From positions 833,001 to 897,000 of the forward strand of contig NZ_CP066167.1 in assembly GCF_016132545.1 (NCBI RefSeq): a stretch of 64,000 nt of DNA, read 5' to 3'. The notes under the pieces are model-generated. The model searched no databases. It was given only the letters and a program-made list of their open reading frames with translations, and was not told the DNA's origin. This document shows positions 34,002 to 43,578 of the stretch, in pieces. Within the stretch, counting starts at the first letter, position 1. Each line of letters begins with the position of its first letter. A program made the position numbers and the translations under genes. The DNA comes from Spongiibacter nanhainus. Its GTDB lineage: Bacteria > Pseudomonadota > Gammaproteobacteria > Pseudomonadales > Spongiibacteraceae.

Positions 34002-35783
34002 TTAGTCGATAAGCGGAAAATCCACCGTGCCCACCAATTCGGCGGGGATAGGGGCTTGCAGCAGGCTGCCAAGGTAGGTGTTGTAAGGGTGAAAGCCGTA
34101 AACCATTAGCCCAAGGGTGTCGCCCTCGCTCACCTCGGCAGCCAGCCCCACTAATTCCAGCAGTTTTACCCCGGTGCCTTTAACTGGCAATACTTGCTCG
34201 TTGAGCAGCTCGGCATCGCCACCTCCGGCGGGAATTATACCGATGCCAAAATAGAGAGTGTTGTCGTCGCCGTTACCACCGGCAATTGCCAAGTTGGCCA
34301 GGGGGATGCCGGTCAAGGCACCGGGGGCTTCCGCGGTAAAGACTGGGATGAATTGTCCTGGGGCGACTAGCTTTTGGACTAACTCTGAGGGCAGTAAATT
34401 GATGATGTCGTCGGCATAATCCGCCAGGGTGGCAGGGTCGGAAAGACCGCTCAACACTCCCTCAAGGACGCTTTGCCCTTCGGCGGGGAGCCCCTGAAGC
34501 ACGGTGAGCAGAGTCTGTAGCGGCAATCCGGTCAAAAGGTCGACTAGTGTGCTGGGTGCCCCTGGAGTCACTGTGGTCAACGGTACATTGGCGATTTGTC
34601 CGCCACGGGGGACCTCGCTCAGAGTGCGACCACTATCTGTACCCGGGATACTGAAGCAAATATCTGGCAGCGCTGGCGTCGGCTGCCCCAGCAGTTTGCT
34701 GCGCAGGAAGGCCATGGCCATATCTCGGGTGTTGAACTGGGTTGCGCCACAGTTGAGCACCGGCTCGGTGCCAAACAGAATCAACTCACCAGCGGTTTGC
34801 AGTGCGGGCAAGATGTGGCCGTCACGTTGAATAAACAAGTGCGCTTCATTGCCTGCATCCCGCCAGCATTCGTAGTTGGCGACCGCCTCATTCATGTTAA
34901 AGAGGGCGTCGTTGCTACCCTGAATAAACAACGCATCGGCTCCAGATGGTGACCGCCCCTGTTCGCGTTCACAGAAAGACCGAGGGCCGTTTCCTGCCAA
35001 GCGGGCGACCGTTTCCGGGTCGATATCGCCGGTGGTGGTGGCGGCAAAAATCGCTTCGAGCAGGTAGGGTTCCAGGTTGCCCTGTGATGCCACAGTGAGA
35101 AAGTCCAGCCACAGGCTGTTGGGGACGCTGTTGGCATACAGGCTGTAAGGCAGGTGATTCCAGGTTGCCAATGGCACCAGGGCATCAAAGCGGTCATCGA
35201 CACCAGAGCAAACAGTTTGAAATCCGCCGCCGTAGGACAGACCTATCGCGCCCACTTGGGGGTCGCCGTTGCGATGGCTCAGGTTGACCAGGTTGCTTTC
35301 GGCCCAGTCGAGAATGGCAGACACATTGCGGCAATCGATATCCGGGTCCATTACCGTGATGCTGCCGGTGCTGTCGCCAAAGCCGCGCTGATCGAAGCTG
35401 ATAACGTAAAAGCCCTCTTCCAGCCAGGCGCGCTTGGCCACATCGCCGGACACGTCGCCCGAGATAAAGGCGCTGATGGGGTCGGGATTCTCCAAGTCGG
35501 TGATACGGCTAAGGCCAAAACCGTGGCCGTGCACAATCAGCGGGGTCGCTCGGCCGGTGGGGTTGTCGGGTACGAATACGGTAAAGGCAATATCTTCGCC
35601 GTCTTCGGCGGTGATGATCTGATCGTAAAACGTCTTTTGTTCTATCGATCCGCCGCCGCTGATTTGGCCGCCACTATTGCTGCTGCCGCCCGAGGATGAC
35701 GAGCTGGAACCGCCACAGGCGCTTAACAGGAGCAGGGATGACAATATGACCAGACAAAGCTGTCGACCTGGGTGGGTTTTCAT
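34002..35783 (-). CDS. Lipoprotein alpha/beta hydrolase (CocE/S15-like) with C-terminal extension
   Basis: 593 residues. Lipobox LLSACGG (Cys23) followed by a Ser/Gly linker of about 25 residues. The hydrolase domain has VHGHGFGLS, SFDQRGFGDS, the nucleophile Ser183 in GLSYGGG, an acid in FIQGSNDALF and His in RDGHILP. Residues from about 400 form a Leu/Gly-rich extension (DLLTGLPLQTLLTVLQGLP...) and a beta-rich domain. It resembles S15/CocE-type esterases or peptidases anchored in the outer membrane. It may release acids from esters at the cell surface. Confidence 0.8.
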   Translation of the reverse strand: MKTHPGRQLCLVILSSLLLLSACGGSSSSSSGGSSNSGGQISGGGSIEQKTFYDQIITAEDGEDIAFTVFVPDNPTGRATPLIVHGHGFGLSRITDLENPDPISAFISGDVSGDVAKRAWLEEGFYVISFDQRGFGDSTGSITVMDPDIDCRNVSAILDWAESNLVNLSHRNGDPQVGAIGLSYGGGFQTVCSGVDDRFDALVPLATWNHLPYSLYANSVPNSLWLDFLTVASQGNLEPYLLEAIFAATTTGDIDPETVARLAGNGPRSFCEREQGRSPSGADALFIQGSNDALFNMNEAVANYECWRDAGNEAHLFIQRDGHILPALQTAGELILFGTEPVLNCGATQFNTRDMAMAFLRSKLLGQPTPALPDICFSIPGTDSGRTLSEVPRGGQIANVPLTTVTPGAPSTLVDLLTGLPLQTLLTVLQGLPAEGQSVLEGVLSGLSDPATLADYADDIINLLPSELVQKLVAPGQFIPVFTAEAPGALTGIPLANLAIAGGNGDDNTLYFGIGIIPAGGGDAELLNEQVLPVKGTGVKLLELVGLAAEVSEGDTLGLMVYGFHPYNTYLGSLLQAPIPAELVGTVDFPLID

Positions 35784-35912
35784 TCGAGGCTCACTTATTG
35801 CACTGATTATTCGATGTATTCGTCAATTATGATAGCGCGGCTGCTGCCAAACAAGGCTGTGCTTGACGTAGTATGACTGTCATTTCAGTCAACCCGCAGG
35901 GAGAGGCAGTTA

Positions 35913-36407
35913 GTGGAGAGCTCGGATTTGCAGTTTGTTTTGGCGGATTATCGGTCGTCGCGAGATTGCCAGGCGATTCTGCAGCTGATGGATATTTACG
36001 CCCGGGACCCCATGGGAGGTGGAAAGCCCCTGGCGACCGAAGTGGCCGACCGGCTCTGCGAAGGGCTAGCGACTTTCCCCGGAGCTTGCACGGTGCTGGC
36101 GTGGTGGGAGTTGCGTCCCATTGGGTTAATCAATGCCTTTCCGGGCTACTCCACCTTTGCAGCACGCCCTTTGCTCAATATTCACGATGTGGTGGTGGAA
36201 CCGGCTTGGCGGGGGCGGCGGATTTTTGACTGCATGTTATCGGTGCTGGAACAGGTTGCCCGAGAGCGTGGTTGCTGCAAGCTGACCCTTGAGGTTTTGT
36301 CCGGCAATGAGGTGGCGCGACGGGTGTATCAACGCAATGGTTTCGACGACTATCAGCTCGACGCGAGCCAAGGCACAGCGCAGTTTATGCAAAAACCGAT
36401 TGCTTAG
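35913..36407 (+). CDS. GNAT family N-acetyltransferase
   Basis: 164 residues from a GTG start with GGGAGAGG upstream. The acetyl-CoA motif A reads VVEPAWRGRRIFDCML (near 92-107), and the later LEVLSGNEVARRVYQRNGF segment is the typical GNAT helix and strand pair. Substrate unknown. It stands alone, divergent from the lipoprotein hydrolase. Confidence 0.85.
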   Translation: MESSDLQFVLADYRSSRDCQAILQLMDIYARDPMGGGKPLATEVADRLCEGLATFPGACTVLAWWELRPIGLINAFPGYSTFAARPLLNIHDVVVEPAWRGRRIFDCMLSVLEQVARERGCCKLTLEVLSGNEVARRVYQRNGFDDYQLDASQGTAQFMQKPIA

Positions 36408-36581
36408 ACGATCGGGGATGGGGCCGACCTGCACCGTGCGCTGGCGGTGGTTGTCATCGTTTTTGACTGGTTTCCCTGTTTCGTCCGCGATATGCTCGTT
36501 GCGGTCTGTATGTTACTTATCCGCTCTTTTTTGACCCATTCAGAGATTTCCAGATACCCGCAAGGAAAGAGGATGTAGTGT

Positions 36582-37031
36582 ATGAAAGGATCTATTTTGG
36601 ATTATCAGCCCGACAGTCGAAGCGGAGTGATTTCCGGTGAGGACGGGCAGCGTTATCAGTTCGATGCGTCTCAGTGGCAAGGCAGCGATGAGATAAGCGC
36701 CGGGCGCAGTATCGATTTTGTCGCCAATGGCGATAAGGCTGAAAGCATCTACCCCGACAAAGCGGCGGTTAGTAATACCGCTTCAACCAAAAAGATTGCT
36801 GCGGCGCTGCTGGCTTTCTTTCTTGGGGCCTTCGGTGCCCACAAGTTCTACTTGGGTTACACCAAACAAGGTATCATCATGTTGGTGGTGTTCTTGCTCG
36901 GTTTCATCATGCTGGGCTTGCCTTCCATCGTAATAGGCATCATCGCTTTCGTGGAGTTCGTAATCTACCTGACCAAGTCAGATGACGAATTCGATCGTAT
37001 CTACGTGCAAGGTGTGCGGCCCTGGTTTTGA
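36582..37031 (+). CDS. TM2 domain protein with cold-shock-like N-terminus
   Basis: 149 residues. Residues 1-58 (MKGSILDYQPDSRSGVISGEDGQRYQF...) look like a small OB/cold-shock-type domain. Residues about 70-125 are a TM2 domain: lysines, a hydrophobic helix, the GAFGAHKFYLGY turn and a second helix. Such fusions occur in proteobacteria; the role is unknown. The AGGATG site precedes the ATG at 36582. The 174-bp gap before it shows no gene. Confidence 0.82.
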   Translation: MKGSILDYQPDSRSGVISGEDGQRYQFDASQWQGSDEISAGRSIDFVANGDKAESIYPDKAAVSNTASTKKIAAALLAFFLGAFGAHKFYLGYTKQGIIMLVVFLLGFIMLGLPSIVIGIIAFVEFVIYLTKSDDEFDRIYVQGVRPWF

Positions 37032-37090
37032 TCGACACGCGGGGTGGCGCGGCCTGGCGCTGTCCCGCCAGGTTTGCGGTTTAGGTGTCT

Positions 37091-37798
37091 ATGTCTTATC
37101 AGCGAATTGTCGTACTCACGGGCGCGGGAATCTCCGCCGAGTCGGGCATTAAAACGTTTCGGGCCAGCGACGGCTTGTGGGAAGAGCACCGCATCGAGGA
37201 TGTGGCCACCCCGGAGGGCTTTGCCGCGAATCCGGCCATGGTTCACCAGTTCTACAACGGGCGCCGCCGGCAACTGCTTGGCGGCGACGTGGCGCCCAAC
37301 CCGGCCCACCTGGCGCTGGCGGAGCTGGAGCGCCGTTTCAATGGCGACTTTATGCTGGTCACCCAGAATATCGACAATCTTCACGAGCGGGCCGGTTCGG
37401 TCAATGTGGTGCATATGCACGGCGAGTTGCTGAAGATGCGATGTGCTCATACCGATCAAGTGTTTCCAATCGAGGGCGACATAGCGCTGGATGATCGCTG
37501 CGCCTGCTGTGGGTTGCGGCAGTGCCTGCGGCCCCATGTTGTGTGGTTTGGTGAGATGCCTCTGCAGATGGATGATATCTACGGGGCGCTGGATGCCTGC
37601 GATCTGTTTGTGTCGATTGGCACCTCGGGCAATGTATACCCAGCGGCGGGTTTTGTTCAGGTGGCCCGGGCCGCCGGTGCACACACGCTGGAAATCAACC
37701 TCGAACCCTCCGCCACTGAGTCACTGTTTGCCGAGAAGCGCTACGGCTTGGCCAGTGAAGAGCTGCCCCGTTTTGTCTCCGAGCTGCTGTCCGACTAG
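37091..37798 (+). CDS. cobB: NAD-dependent protein deacylase, SIRT5-like class
   Basis: 235 residues, Sir2 family. [10 protein letters not shown] near 11-20, [12 protein letters not shown], catalytic His110 in HMHGEL, and one zinc-site cluster RCACCG. Tyr55 and Arg58 (HQFYNGRRR) fit the YxxR pair that gives class III sirtuins a preference for succinyl or malonyl lysine, and RPHVVWFGE matches E. coli CobB. An upstream GTG (37085) is a possible alternative start. It removes acyl groups from lysines and so could regulate CoA-ligase activity. Confidence 0.92.
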   Translation: MSYQRIVVLTGAGISAESGIKTFRASDGLWEEHRIEDVATPEGFAANPAMVHQFYNGRRRQLLGGDVAPNPAHLALAELERRFNGDFMLVTQNIDNLHERAGSVNVVHMHGELLKMRCAHTDQVFPIEGDIALDDRCACCGLRQCLRPHVVWFGEMPLQMDDIYGALDACDLFVSIGTSGNVYPAAGFVQVARAAGAHTLEINLEPSATESLFAEKRYGLASEELPRFVSELLSD

Positions 37799-37860
37799 CG
37801 GGCTGTTGAATTCCGCTTTCAACGCTGCAGTGGCAACGTAGATAGGAAATCAGCAGCCTG

Positions 37861-38604
37861 CTAGGCGTTTTTGGCCGGCGCGTCTTTAAGTCGCTCCACC
37901 CACATCAAGGTGCCGCCGCATACCGCAGCCGGCATGATAATCAGGTTCAATAGCGGGATCATGGTGCCCACCATGACCAGCGCGCCAAAGCTAAAACTGG
38001 TGGCCCGCTGGCTGCCGGTGCGTCTCCGGGACTCGGAGAAGGCCATGCCCCGGTTGTCCATGGGGTAGTCCAGGTATTCAATCGCCATCATCCAGGCGTT
38101 CATGGCAAACCACAGCAGCGGTGATAGCGGCGAGATCACAAAGCTGGCAATCAGGGTGACTATGGCAAAGCCCAGGTAGTAGAGCAGCTTGTGGCATTCC
38201 CTGCCGATACTGCGGGGAAAACTGGCGATGGCCTGGAGAATTGTCTCCCTGCCTGCGACTTCCTCGCCGGTCAACATTTCCTCGACCTTTTCAGAGAGCA
38301 GGCCGTTAAAGGGCGCGGCAATAAGGTTGGCCACGGTGCTGAATACATACATCACAATTACCAGCACTAGTATTACCGCCAGTGGCCACAGCAACCACTC
38401 TAAAAAGCTCAGCCACTGGGGCAGCCAAGCCATCACCTGGCCGATCCACTGCCCGAGCTTGTCCAGGGTCAAGTAGCTCAAGGTGCCAAAGATCAACACA
38501 TTGACCAGAATCGGCAGTATCACAAACAGGCGGATGCCCGGTTCTCGCAGTAATGAAAAGCCGCGCTTCAGGTACTGGGGGCCACTCAGTGGGGGCTGGG
38601 TCAT
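37861..38604 (-). CDS. cysZ: Sulfate transporter CysZ family protein
   Basis: 247 residues from the ATG at 38604, which has GGAG six bases before; an ATG 12 bases further up (38616) is possible. It has several hydrophobic helices, the opening GFSLLREPGIRLFVILPILVNVLIFG that is typical of CysZ, the FNGLLSEKVEE segment, and a conserved PLSPLLWFAMNAWMMAIEYLDYPMDNRG stretch. A sulfate uptake role is inferred by family. Convergent with the sirtuin gene. Confidence 0.88.
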   Translation of the reverse strand: MTQPPLSGPQYLKRGFSLLREPGIRLFVILPILVNVLIFGTLSYLTLDKLGQWIGQVMAWLPQWLSFLEWLLWPLAVILVLVIVMYVFSTVANLIAAPFNGLLSEKVEEMLTGEEVAGRETILQAIASFPRSIGRECHKLLYYLGFAIVTLIASFVISPLSPLLWFAMNAWMMAIEYLDYPMDNRGMAFSESRRRTGSQRATSFSFGALVMVGTMIPLLNLIIMPAAVCGGTLMWVERLKDAPAKNA

Positions 38605-38731
38605 AGGGTTCTCCATACGGACTTTCCGACATCATATGACCCGCTTAGAGCGTTTCCAAGTATTGGGGTTCGGGGTATGCTGAAGTCCGTTGTGAACGAG
38701 CACCGTTAACGTATATGCGGAGGTATCTGTG

Positions 38732-38992
38732 ATGGGAATGCGCGTTTGTGTTTTGGCGGTTTTGCTTGGTGTGGGAGTGACCGTGTGGGCAGCCCCCCCT
38801 GTCACCCTGGCGGGAGCATCAGCATTGAGTGTTGGCCAGCAGGTCAAGGTCGACATTCCCCGGGGACACTACAAAGTGGGCGACAGAATTGACCTAATCG
38901 ATAAAGACGCTGGGGCAGTGGTCCAATGCCGGGTTGTGAAGGTAGTCGGTGGTGGTCAGTTGGTGCTCAAAGTCATACCCGAGGAAAGCTGA
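38732..38992 (+). CDS. Small exported protein, unknown
   Basis: 86 residues from the ATG at 38732 with GGAGG at 38719-38723 (eight bases spacing). A signal peptide ends near residue 21 (VWAA). The mature part contains VGQQVKVDIPRGHYKVGDRIDLIDKDAG and a C-terminal strand pair, which could be a small beta-barrel. Directly abuts the next gene (TGA then ATG), so the two are likely coupled. Confidence 0.68.
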   Translation: MGMRVCVLAVLLGVGVTVWAAPPVTLAGASALSVGQQVKVDIPRGHYKVGDRIDLIDKDAGAVVQCRVVKVVGGGQLVLKVIPEES

Positions 38993-39376
38993 ATGAGAAA
39001 AATTGAGGGTGGTGCAGGGCTGGCGTTAATTTGTCTGTCGATCTGTTTATTTGGCTCGTCAGCGGTGCTTGCTGATGAGATGACCAGGGCAATCGAGCAA
39101 ATGTGCGCCAAAACCAAGGCTTGCATGCAAGAGCGTTTTGGTGGTTCTGAGCAGGTCTCTCCCGAAATGAAAGCCATGATCATGCAGCAGATGGGCATGG
39201 CCTGTGATTATATGGCTGCCCAGTATGCCTCGGCCCCCAAAGGTCACCCTATTTACCAGCCGGCACTACAGTGCCTGAAGTCGATGGCGGCAATGAGCTG
39301 CGATGAGCTGGACGCTATCGATGATAACCCCACCCCAGAGTGCGAACGATACGAAGAGGTGTCCGAGCGGTACTAA
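38993..39376 (+). CDS. Small exported Cys-containing protein, unknown
   Basis: 127 residues, starting immediately after the previous stop codon. A signal sequence covers about residues 1-27 (to VLADE). The mature protein has six Cys (two in CAKTKACM, plus MACDY, LQCLK, MSCDE and PECER), which suggests three disulfides in a helical bundle. Coupled to the small gene before it. Not recognised. Confidence 0.68.
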   Translation: MRKIEGGAGLALICLSICLFGSSAVLADEMTRAIEQMCAKTKACMQERFGGSEQVSPEMKAMIMQQMGMACDYMAAQYASAPKGHPIYQPALQCLKSMAAMSCDELDAIDDNPTPECERYEEVSERY

Positions 39377-39381
39377 AATGG

Positions 39382-39397
39382 CCTCCCGGCCGGGAGG
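39382..39397. terminator. Perfect 16-bp palindrome CCTCCCGG-CCGGGAGG between convergent genes
   Basis: A self-complementary GC-rich element between the stop of the exported protein (39376) and the stop of the CWC protein (39403). Read on the minus strand it is followed by CCATTTT, so it may end the CWC transcript; it can also serve as a two-way stop. Confidence 0.5.
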
Positions 39398-39402
39398 TGC
39401 GT

Positions 39403-39645
39403 TCACGGCGCCGTCGTAGCACCGCAGCCCGGGCAGAGACAGCGGCTGCCGTCGCCGGCTTTTTCCCGGGCCGCGCTGGATATGCTCTGCGTCATACACC
39501 AGCAGTCGCTTGGGTTGCGGCCCATCGCGACGTAGCAGTTATTGTCTCCGCCACATAGCGGGCAGCGAGAGGCTGTCGAGGAGGCGCTCTGGGCGTCCTT
39601 GTCGGGCGTAAAGGTCTGGGCTTTGGCTGGCTTTACAGGTCTCAT
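39403..39645 (-). CDS. Cysteine-rich CWC family protein
   Basis: 80 residues. The pattern CPLCGGDNNCYVAMG...CWC...CLCPGC is that of the small Cys-rich CWC family, probably a metal-binding zinc-ribbon-like domain. Start ATG at 39645; an upstream in-frame start would run into the divergent smrA start. No good Shine-Dalgarno is visible. Function unknown. Confidence 0.75.
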   Translation of the reverse strand: MRPVKPAKAQTFTPDKDAQSASSTASRCPLCGGDNNCYVAMGRNPSDCWCMTQSISSAAREKAGDGSRCLCPGCGATTAP

Positions 39646-39695
39646 CGTTCGATAATACCGCGAAGTTTCCATTTCTGCCGAAGGAGGGCGCGACA

Positions 39696-40277
39696 ATGAG
39701 CGATGATGAACGCCTATTCGACGAGGAAATGGCTGGGGTAAAACCGCTGCAGACCGAGCAGCGGGTCAATATTAAGCGCAATGTTAACGACCCTGCCAGT
39801 GTCGAGGCGCGCCGCCAGGCGGCGACTGCCCGAGAAGGGAAGCGCAATTTTCTCACCACCAGCGAAATTCCGCTGTTGGACCCCTACTACCTGTTGGAGT
39901 ACCGGCGGGAAGGAGTGCAGCACGGGGTGTTTCGCAAACTCAAGCAGGGTAAGTATGCGATAGAAGCGCGACTGGACCTGCACAAAATGACCGTTGAGCA
40001 GGCCAGTAAGCAGGTGTTTGAGTTTATTCGCGAGGCGATGGCTGTGGACCTGCGCACAGTGATGATTGTTCACGGTCGCGGCCACCGCAATGCCTCTGGG
40101 GGCGCAGTTTTAAAGTCCTACATCAACCACTGGTTGCCAGAGATGAGTGAGGTGCAGGCCTTTAGCAGCGCCCAGCCCCAGCACGGCGGGGCCGGGGCGG
40201 TGTATGTGATGCTGCGCAAAAGTGAGCGCAAAAAGCAGGAAAATCGCGACCGCTTGGCCCGGGGGCGGGGAAACTAG
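39696..40277 (+). CDS. smrA: Smr domain DNA endonuclease-like protein
   Basis: 193 residues. A basic N-terminal region of about 90 residues, then the Smr domain: LDLHKMTVEQA (near 93-103), VMIVHGRGHRN (121-131, the HGxG motif) and HGGAGAVYVML at the end. These are the YfcN/SmrA-type small MutS-related domains without the mismatch-recognition part. A GGAGG site is 8 bases before the ATG. Confidence 0.87.
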   Translation: MSDDERLFDEEMAGVKPLQTEQRVNIKRNVNDPASVEARRQAATAREGKRNFLTTSEIPLLDPYYLLEYRREGVQHGVFRKLKQGKYAIEARLDLHKMTVEQASKQVFEFIREAMAVDLRTVMIVHGRGHRNASGGAVLKSYINHWLPEMSEVQAFSSAQPQHGGAGAVYVMLRKSERKKQENRDRLARGRGN

Positions 40278-40299
40278 CCGGCTGGTAACGGCGCGGCCC

Positions 40300-40590
40300 T
40301 TATTGGGCGCCGCGCTGCTGCAAGACCTCGGCAAACTTGCCGGATTTGCGGTGCTCTTTGACGTAACTCAAGACGGTGCGGCCTTCACCGTCGGCGGCAT
40401 TGATGTCGCCCTGGGCGTCCAGGAACATGTCCAGGAACAGGGCGAAATCGTCGGCCCGCATGCTTTGATAGGCTTTGAGTAATTTGTGGAAGTCGGCGTT
40501 CTCTCCGGCTTTGGGCTGCACGTCCAAAAAGGCCCTCACCCGGTCTTCTGTCCACACCTCGTCCAGTACTTTCTCTTTGTCTTTCTTCAT
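40300..40590 (-). CDS. PA4642-like conserved small protein
   Basis: 96 residues, highly charged and helical: KKDKEKVLDEVWTEDRVRAFL, then QPKAGENADFHKLLKAYQSMRADDFALFLDMFLDAQGDINAADGEGRTVLSYVKEHRKSG. The last part reads like a single ankyrin-type repeat. The family is a conserved hypothetical of pseudomonads. It follows gatB on the minus strand with 33 bp between. Confidence 0.75.
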   Translation of the reverse strand: MKKDKEKVLDEVWTEDRVRAFLDVQPKAGENADFHKLLKAYQSMRADDFALFLDMFLDAQGDINAADGEGRTVLSYVKEHRKSGKFAEVLQQRGAQ

Positions 40591-40623
40591 CGTGTCTCTC
40601 GTATCGTGTCTTTCGCGCAGGGC

Positions 40624-42072
40624 TTAGCCCTGAAGTTTTTTGTTCAGTAATTGATTGACCATGCCGGGGTTGGCCTGGCCCTTGGAGGCCTTCATCACCT
40701 GGCCGACAAAATAGCCGATCAGTTTCTTTTGCTTGCCTTCATCAGCGGCCCGGTACTGCTCGACCTGGTCGGGGCTATTGGCAATCACCTCGTCGATCAT
40801 CGCCTCCAGGGCGCCGCTGTCAGACACCTGCTTCAGGCCTTTCTTGTCGATAATGTCATCGGCGCTGTCACCCTCGCGATTCCACAGGGCCTCAAACACC
40901 TGTTTGGCGATCTTGCCGGAAATCGTGTTGTCGCGGATGCGCTGAATCAAGCCGCCCAGTTGCTGGGCGGAAACCGGGCTGTGGGAAATGCCCAGGCCAT
41001 CTTTGTTGAGTGCCGCCGACAGTTCGCCGTTGATCCAGTTGGCGGCCAGCTTGGCGTCGCCGGCGGTGTCGGCGACGGTTTCAAAATAATCTGCCACCTG
41101 GCGCTCGCTGGTAAGCAGCCCGGCATCGTAGGCAGACAGCTCGTATTGGCTTTCAAAGCGATGGCGTTTGGCATCGGGCAATTCGGGCAGGTTGTCCCGC
41201 AGCTGGTCGATCAGTGCCTGATCAATGCTCACCGGCAACAGGTCTGGGCAGGGGAAGTAACGGTAGTCGTTGGCTTCCTCTTTGCTGCGCATGGAGCGGG
41301 TTTCATTCTTGTCGCTGTCGTAGAGGCGGGTTTCCTGTACTACCATGCCGCCGTCTTCCAGCAGGTCGATCTGGCGTTGGGCCTCGACCTTGATAGCGCG
41401 CTCCACAAAGCGGAAGGAGTTGATGTTTTTGATCTCTGCGCGGGTGCCGTACTCCTCTTCGCCCTTGAGGCGCACCGACACGTTGGCGTCGCAGCGCATG
41501 GAACCTTGGGACATATCGCCGTCGGAAATCCCCAGGTAGGTCACAATGGCGTGGATTTTCCGCAGGTAGGCCACCGCTTCCTCGGCGCTGCGCATATCCG
41601 GCTCGGAGACAATCTCTATCAGAGGAGTGCCGGCGCGGTTGAGGTCGATGCCGGACATCCCCGAAAAATCCTCGTGCAGGGATTTTCCGGCGTCTTCTTC
41701 CAGGTGGGCGTGGTGAAGACGAATGGAGCGGCTGCTGCCGTCTTCCAACTGAATTTCCACCACGCCGGGGCCGACGATGGGGGCCGCCATCTGGCTGGTT
41801 TGGTAACCCTTGGGCAGGTCGGGGTAAAAGTAGTTTTTGCGTTCGAAAATCGACGCCCGCTCAATCTCAGCGTCCACCGCCAAGCCAAATTGAATGGCGT
41901 CTTTGACCGCTTCTTCGTTAAGCACCGGCAGGGTGCCGGGCAGGGCCAAGTCGACGGCACAGGCCTGGGAGTTAGGAGCGGCGCCAAAGGCGGTGCTGGC
42001 ACCGGAAAAGATTTTCGACTTGGTGGTGAGCTGAACGTGGACTTCCAGCCCGATTACGGTTTCCCATTGCAT
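40624..42072 (-). CDS. gatB: Asp-tRNA(Asn)/Glu-tRNA(Gln) amidotransferase subunit B
   Basis: 482 residues. Begins [15 protein letters not shown], with the family signature [19 protein letters not shown] segment [15 protein letters not shown] and the C-terminal YqeY/GatB domain. It binds mischarged Glu-tRNA(Gln) or Asp-tRNA(Asn) and activates the acyl group for amidation. It is the third gene of gatC-gatA-gatB, 6 bp after gatA. Confidence 0.97.
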   Translation of the reverse strand: MQWETVIGLEVHVQLTTKSKIFSGASTAFGAAPNSQACAVDLALPGTLPVLNEEAVKDAIQFGLAVDAEIERASIFERKNYFYPDLPKGYQTSQMAAPIVGPGVVEIQLEDGSSRSIRLHHAHLEEDAGKSLHEDFSGMSGIDLNRAGTPLIEIVSEPDMRSAEEAVAYLRKIHAIVTYLGISDGDMSQGSMRCDANVSVRLKGEEEYGTRAEIKNINSFRFVERAIKVEAQRQIDLLEDGGMVVQETRLYDSDKNETRSMRSKEEANDYRYFPCPDLLPVSIDQALIDQLRDNLPELPDAKRHRFESQYELSAYDAGLLTSERQVADYFETVADTAGDAKLAANWINGELSAALNKDGLGISHSPVSAQQLGGLIQRIRDNTISGKIAKQVFEALWNREGDSADDIIDKKGLKQVSDSGALEAMIDEVIANSPDQVEQYRAADEGKQKKLIGYFVGQVMKASKGQANPGMVNQLLNKKLQG

Positions 42073-42078
42073 GGTGTT

Positions 42079-43551
42079 CTAGTCCTCGTCTGCCACCGCG
42101 TGGCGGGTATGCCAGTCGCTGACCTGTTGATAGCGGTGGGCGGCGCCCAGCAGGCCGGCCTCGTCAAAGTCTTGACCGATCAGCTGTAGGCCAATGGGTT
42201 TGCCGCCGGTAAAGCCAGCGGGCATGGACAGGGCGGGCAAGCCCGCCAGGTTGACGGCGATGGTGTAGATATCTTCCAGGTACATAGTCACCGGGTCGCT
42301 GACTTTTTCCCCCAGGCCAAAGGCCGGGTTGGGGGTGGTGGGGCCGGCAATAAAATCCACCTGTTTAAATGCGTCGACAAAATCCTGCTTGATCAGCCGT
42401 CGAATCTGCTGGGCTTTGCGATAGTAAGCGTCGTAGAAGCCGGCGGACAGCGCATAGGTGCCCACCAAAATGCGACGCTTGACCTCTTCGCCGAAGCCCT
42501 CTTCCCGAGTTCGGGTGTAAAGATCGTCCAGGTCTTTGGGATTGTCGCAGCGGTAGCCATAGCGCACCCCGTCAAAGCGGGACAGATTGCTGGATGCTTC
42601 CGCCGGGGCGATCACGTAGTAGCAGGGCACCGCCAGCTCGGTGTGGGGCAGGCTGATCTCCACCAGCTCGGCGCCCAGCTTGCGGTATTCCTCCAGTGCG
42701 GCGTGGACGGCGTCGCCGATAGCGCTGTCCAGTCCCTCGCCAAAATACTCTTTGGGTAGGCCTATTTTTATGCCGTTTAGGTCGCGGTCCAGTTGGCTGC
42801 GATAGTCGGGCACCGCCAGGTCCATGCTGGTGCTGTCGGCGGGGTCAAAGCCCGCCATGGCTTGCAGTAAAATGGCGCAATCCTCGGCGGTGCGGGCCAT
42901 GGGGCCGCCCTGGTCGAGGCTGGAGGCAAAGGCGATCATGCCGTAGCGGGATACTCGGCCGTAGGTGGGCTTGAGGCCGGTCAAACCGCACAGAGCGGCG
43001 GGTTGGCGAATCGAGCCGCCAGTGTCGGTGCCGGTCGCCGCGGGGGCCAGGCCGGCGGCCACGGCTGCAGCGGAACCGCCGGAGGAGCCGCCAGGGACGC
43101 AGTCGGGGTTCCAGGGGTTGCGTACCGGGCCGTAGTAACTGGTCTCGTTGGAGGAGCCCATGGCAAATTCGTCTAGGTTGGTTTTGCCCAGCGTTACTGC
43201 GCCCGCTGCAGCCATTTTGTTGACTACTGTGGCGTTGTAGGGGGCGATAAAGTTGTCCAGCATCTTGGACGCGCAACTGGTTCGGATGCCGTCGGAACAG
43301 AAGATATCTTTGTGGGCCAGGGGTAGGCCGCACAGGGCGCCAGCTTCACCTTTGGCGCGGGCGGCATCGGCGGCCTGGGCCTGGGCTATAGCCTGCTCGG
43401 GGGTGACGGTAATAAAACTGTTGATTTGAGCATCGCGGCGGTCGATGGCATCAAGATAGCGGCGGGTGATGTCCTCACTGGAGAACTCGCCGCTGTCCAG
43501 GCCGCGCAAAATCTCGGCGACGGTAAAGTTGGGCATAGTTGTTTCGCTCAC
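42079..43551 (-). CDS. gatA: Asp-tRNA(Asn)/Glu-tRNA(Gln) amidotransferase subunit A
   Basis: 490 residues of the amidase-signature family. Lys81 (LAHKD), Ser156 (GGSSGGS) and nucleophile Ser180 (GTDTGGS) give the Ser-cisSer-Lys triad; this subunit frees ammonia from glutamine or asparagine. The ATG at 43551 has a possible later start (Met6). The gene is 27 bp after gatC. Confidence 0.97.
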   Translation of the reverse strand: MSETTMPNFTVAEILRGLDSGEFSSEDITRRYLDAIDRRDAQINSFITVTPEQAIAQAQAADAARAKGEAGALCGLPLAHKDIFCSDGIRTSCASKMLDNFIAPYNATVVNKMAAAGAVTLGKTNLDEFAMGSSNETSYYGPVRNPWNPDCVPGGSSGGSAAAVAAGLAPAATGTDTGGSIRQPAALCGLTGLKPTYGRVSRYGMIAFASSLDQGGPMARTAEDCAILLQAMAGFDPADSTSMDLAVPDYRSQLDRDLNGIKIGLPKEYFGEGLDSAIGDAVHAALEEYRKLGAELVEISLPHTELAVPCYYVIAPAEASSNLSRFDGVRYGYRCDNPKDLDDLYTRTREEGFGEEVKRRILVGTYALSAGFYDAYYRKAQQIRRLIKQDFVDAFKQVDFIAGPTTPNPAFGLGEKVSDPVTMYLEDIYTIAVNLAGLPALSMPAGFTGGKPIGLQLIGQDFDEAGLLGAAHRYQQVSDWHTRHAVADED

Positions 43552-43578
43552 TGGCTGGCCAGGGGCCAGCCGAATAGG

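Noticed and set aside
40651-42189. Plus-strand open frame of 512 codons opposite gatB
   Set aside because: It is the antisense shadow of gatB and gatA: high GC leaves this frame open, there is no ribosome-binding site, and the protein has no recognisable motif.
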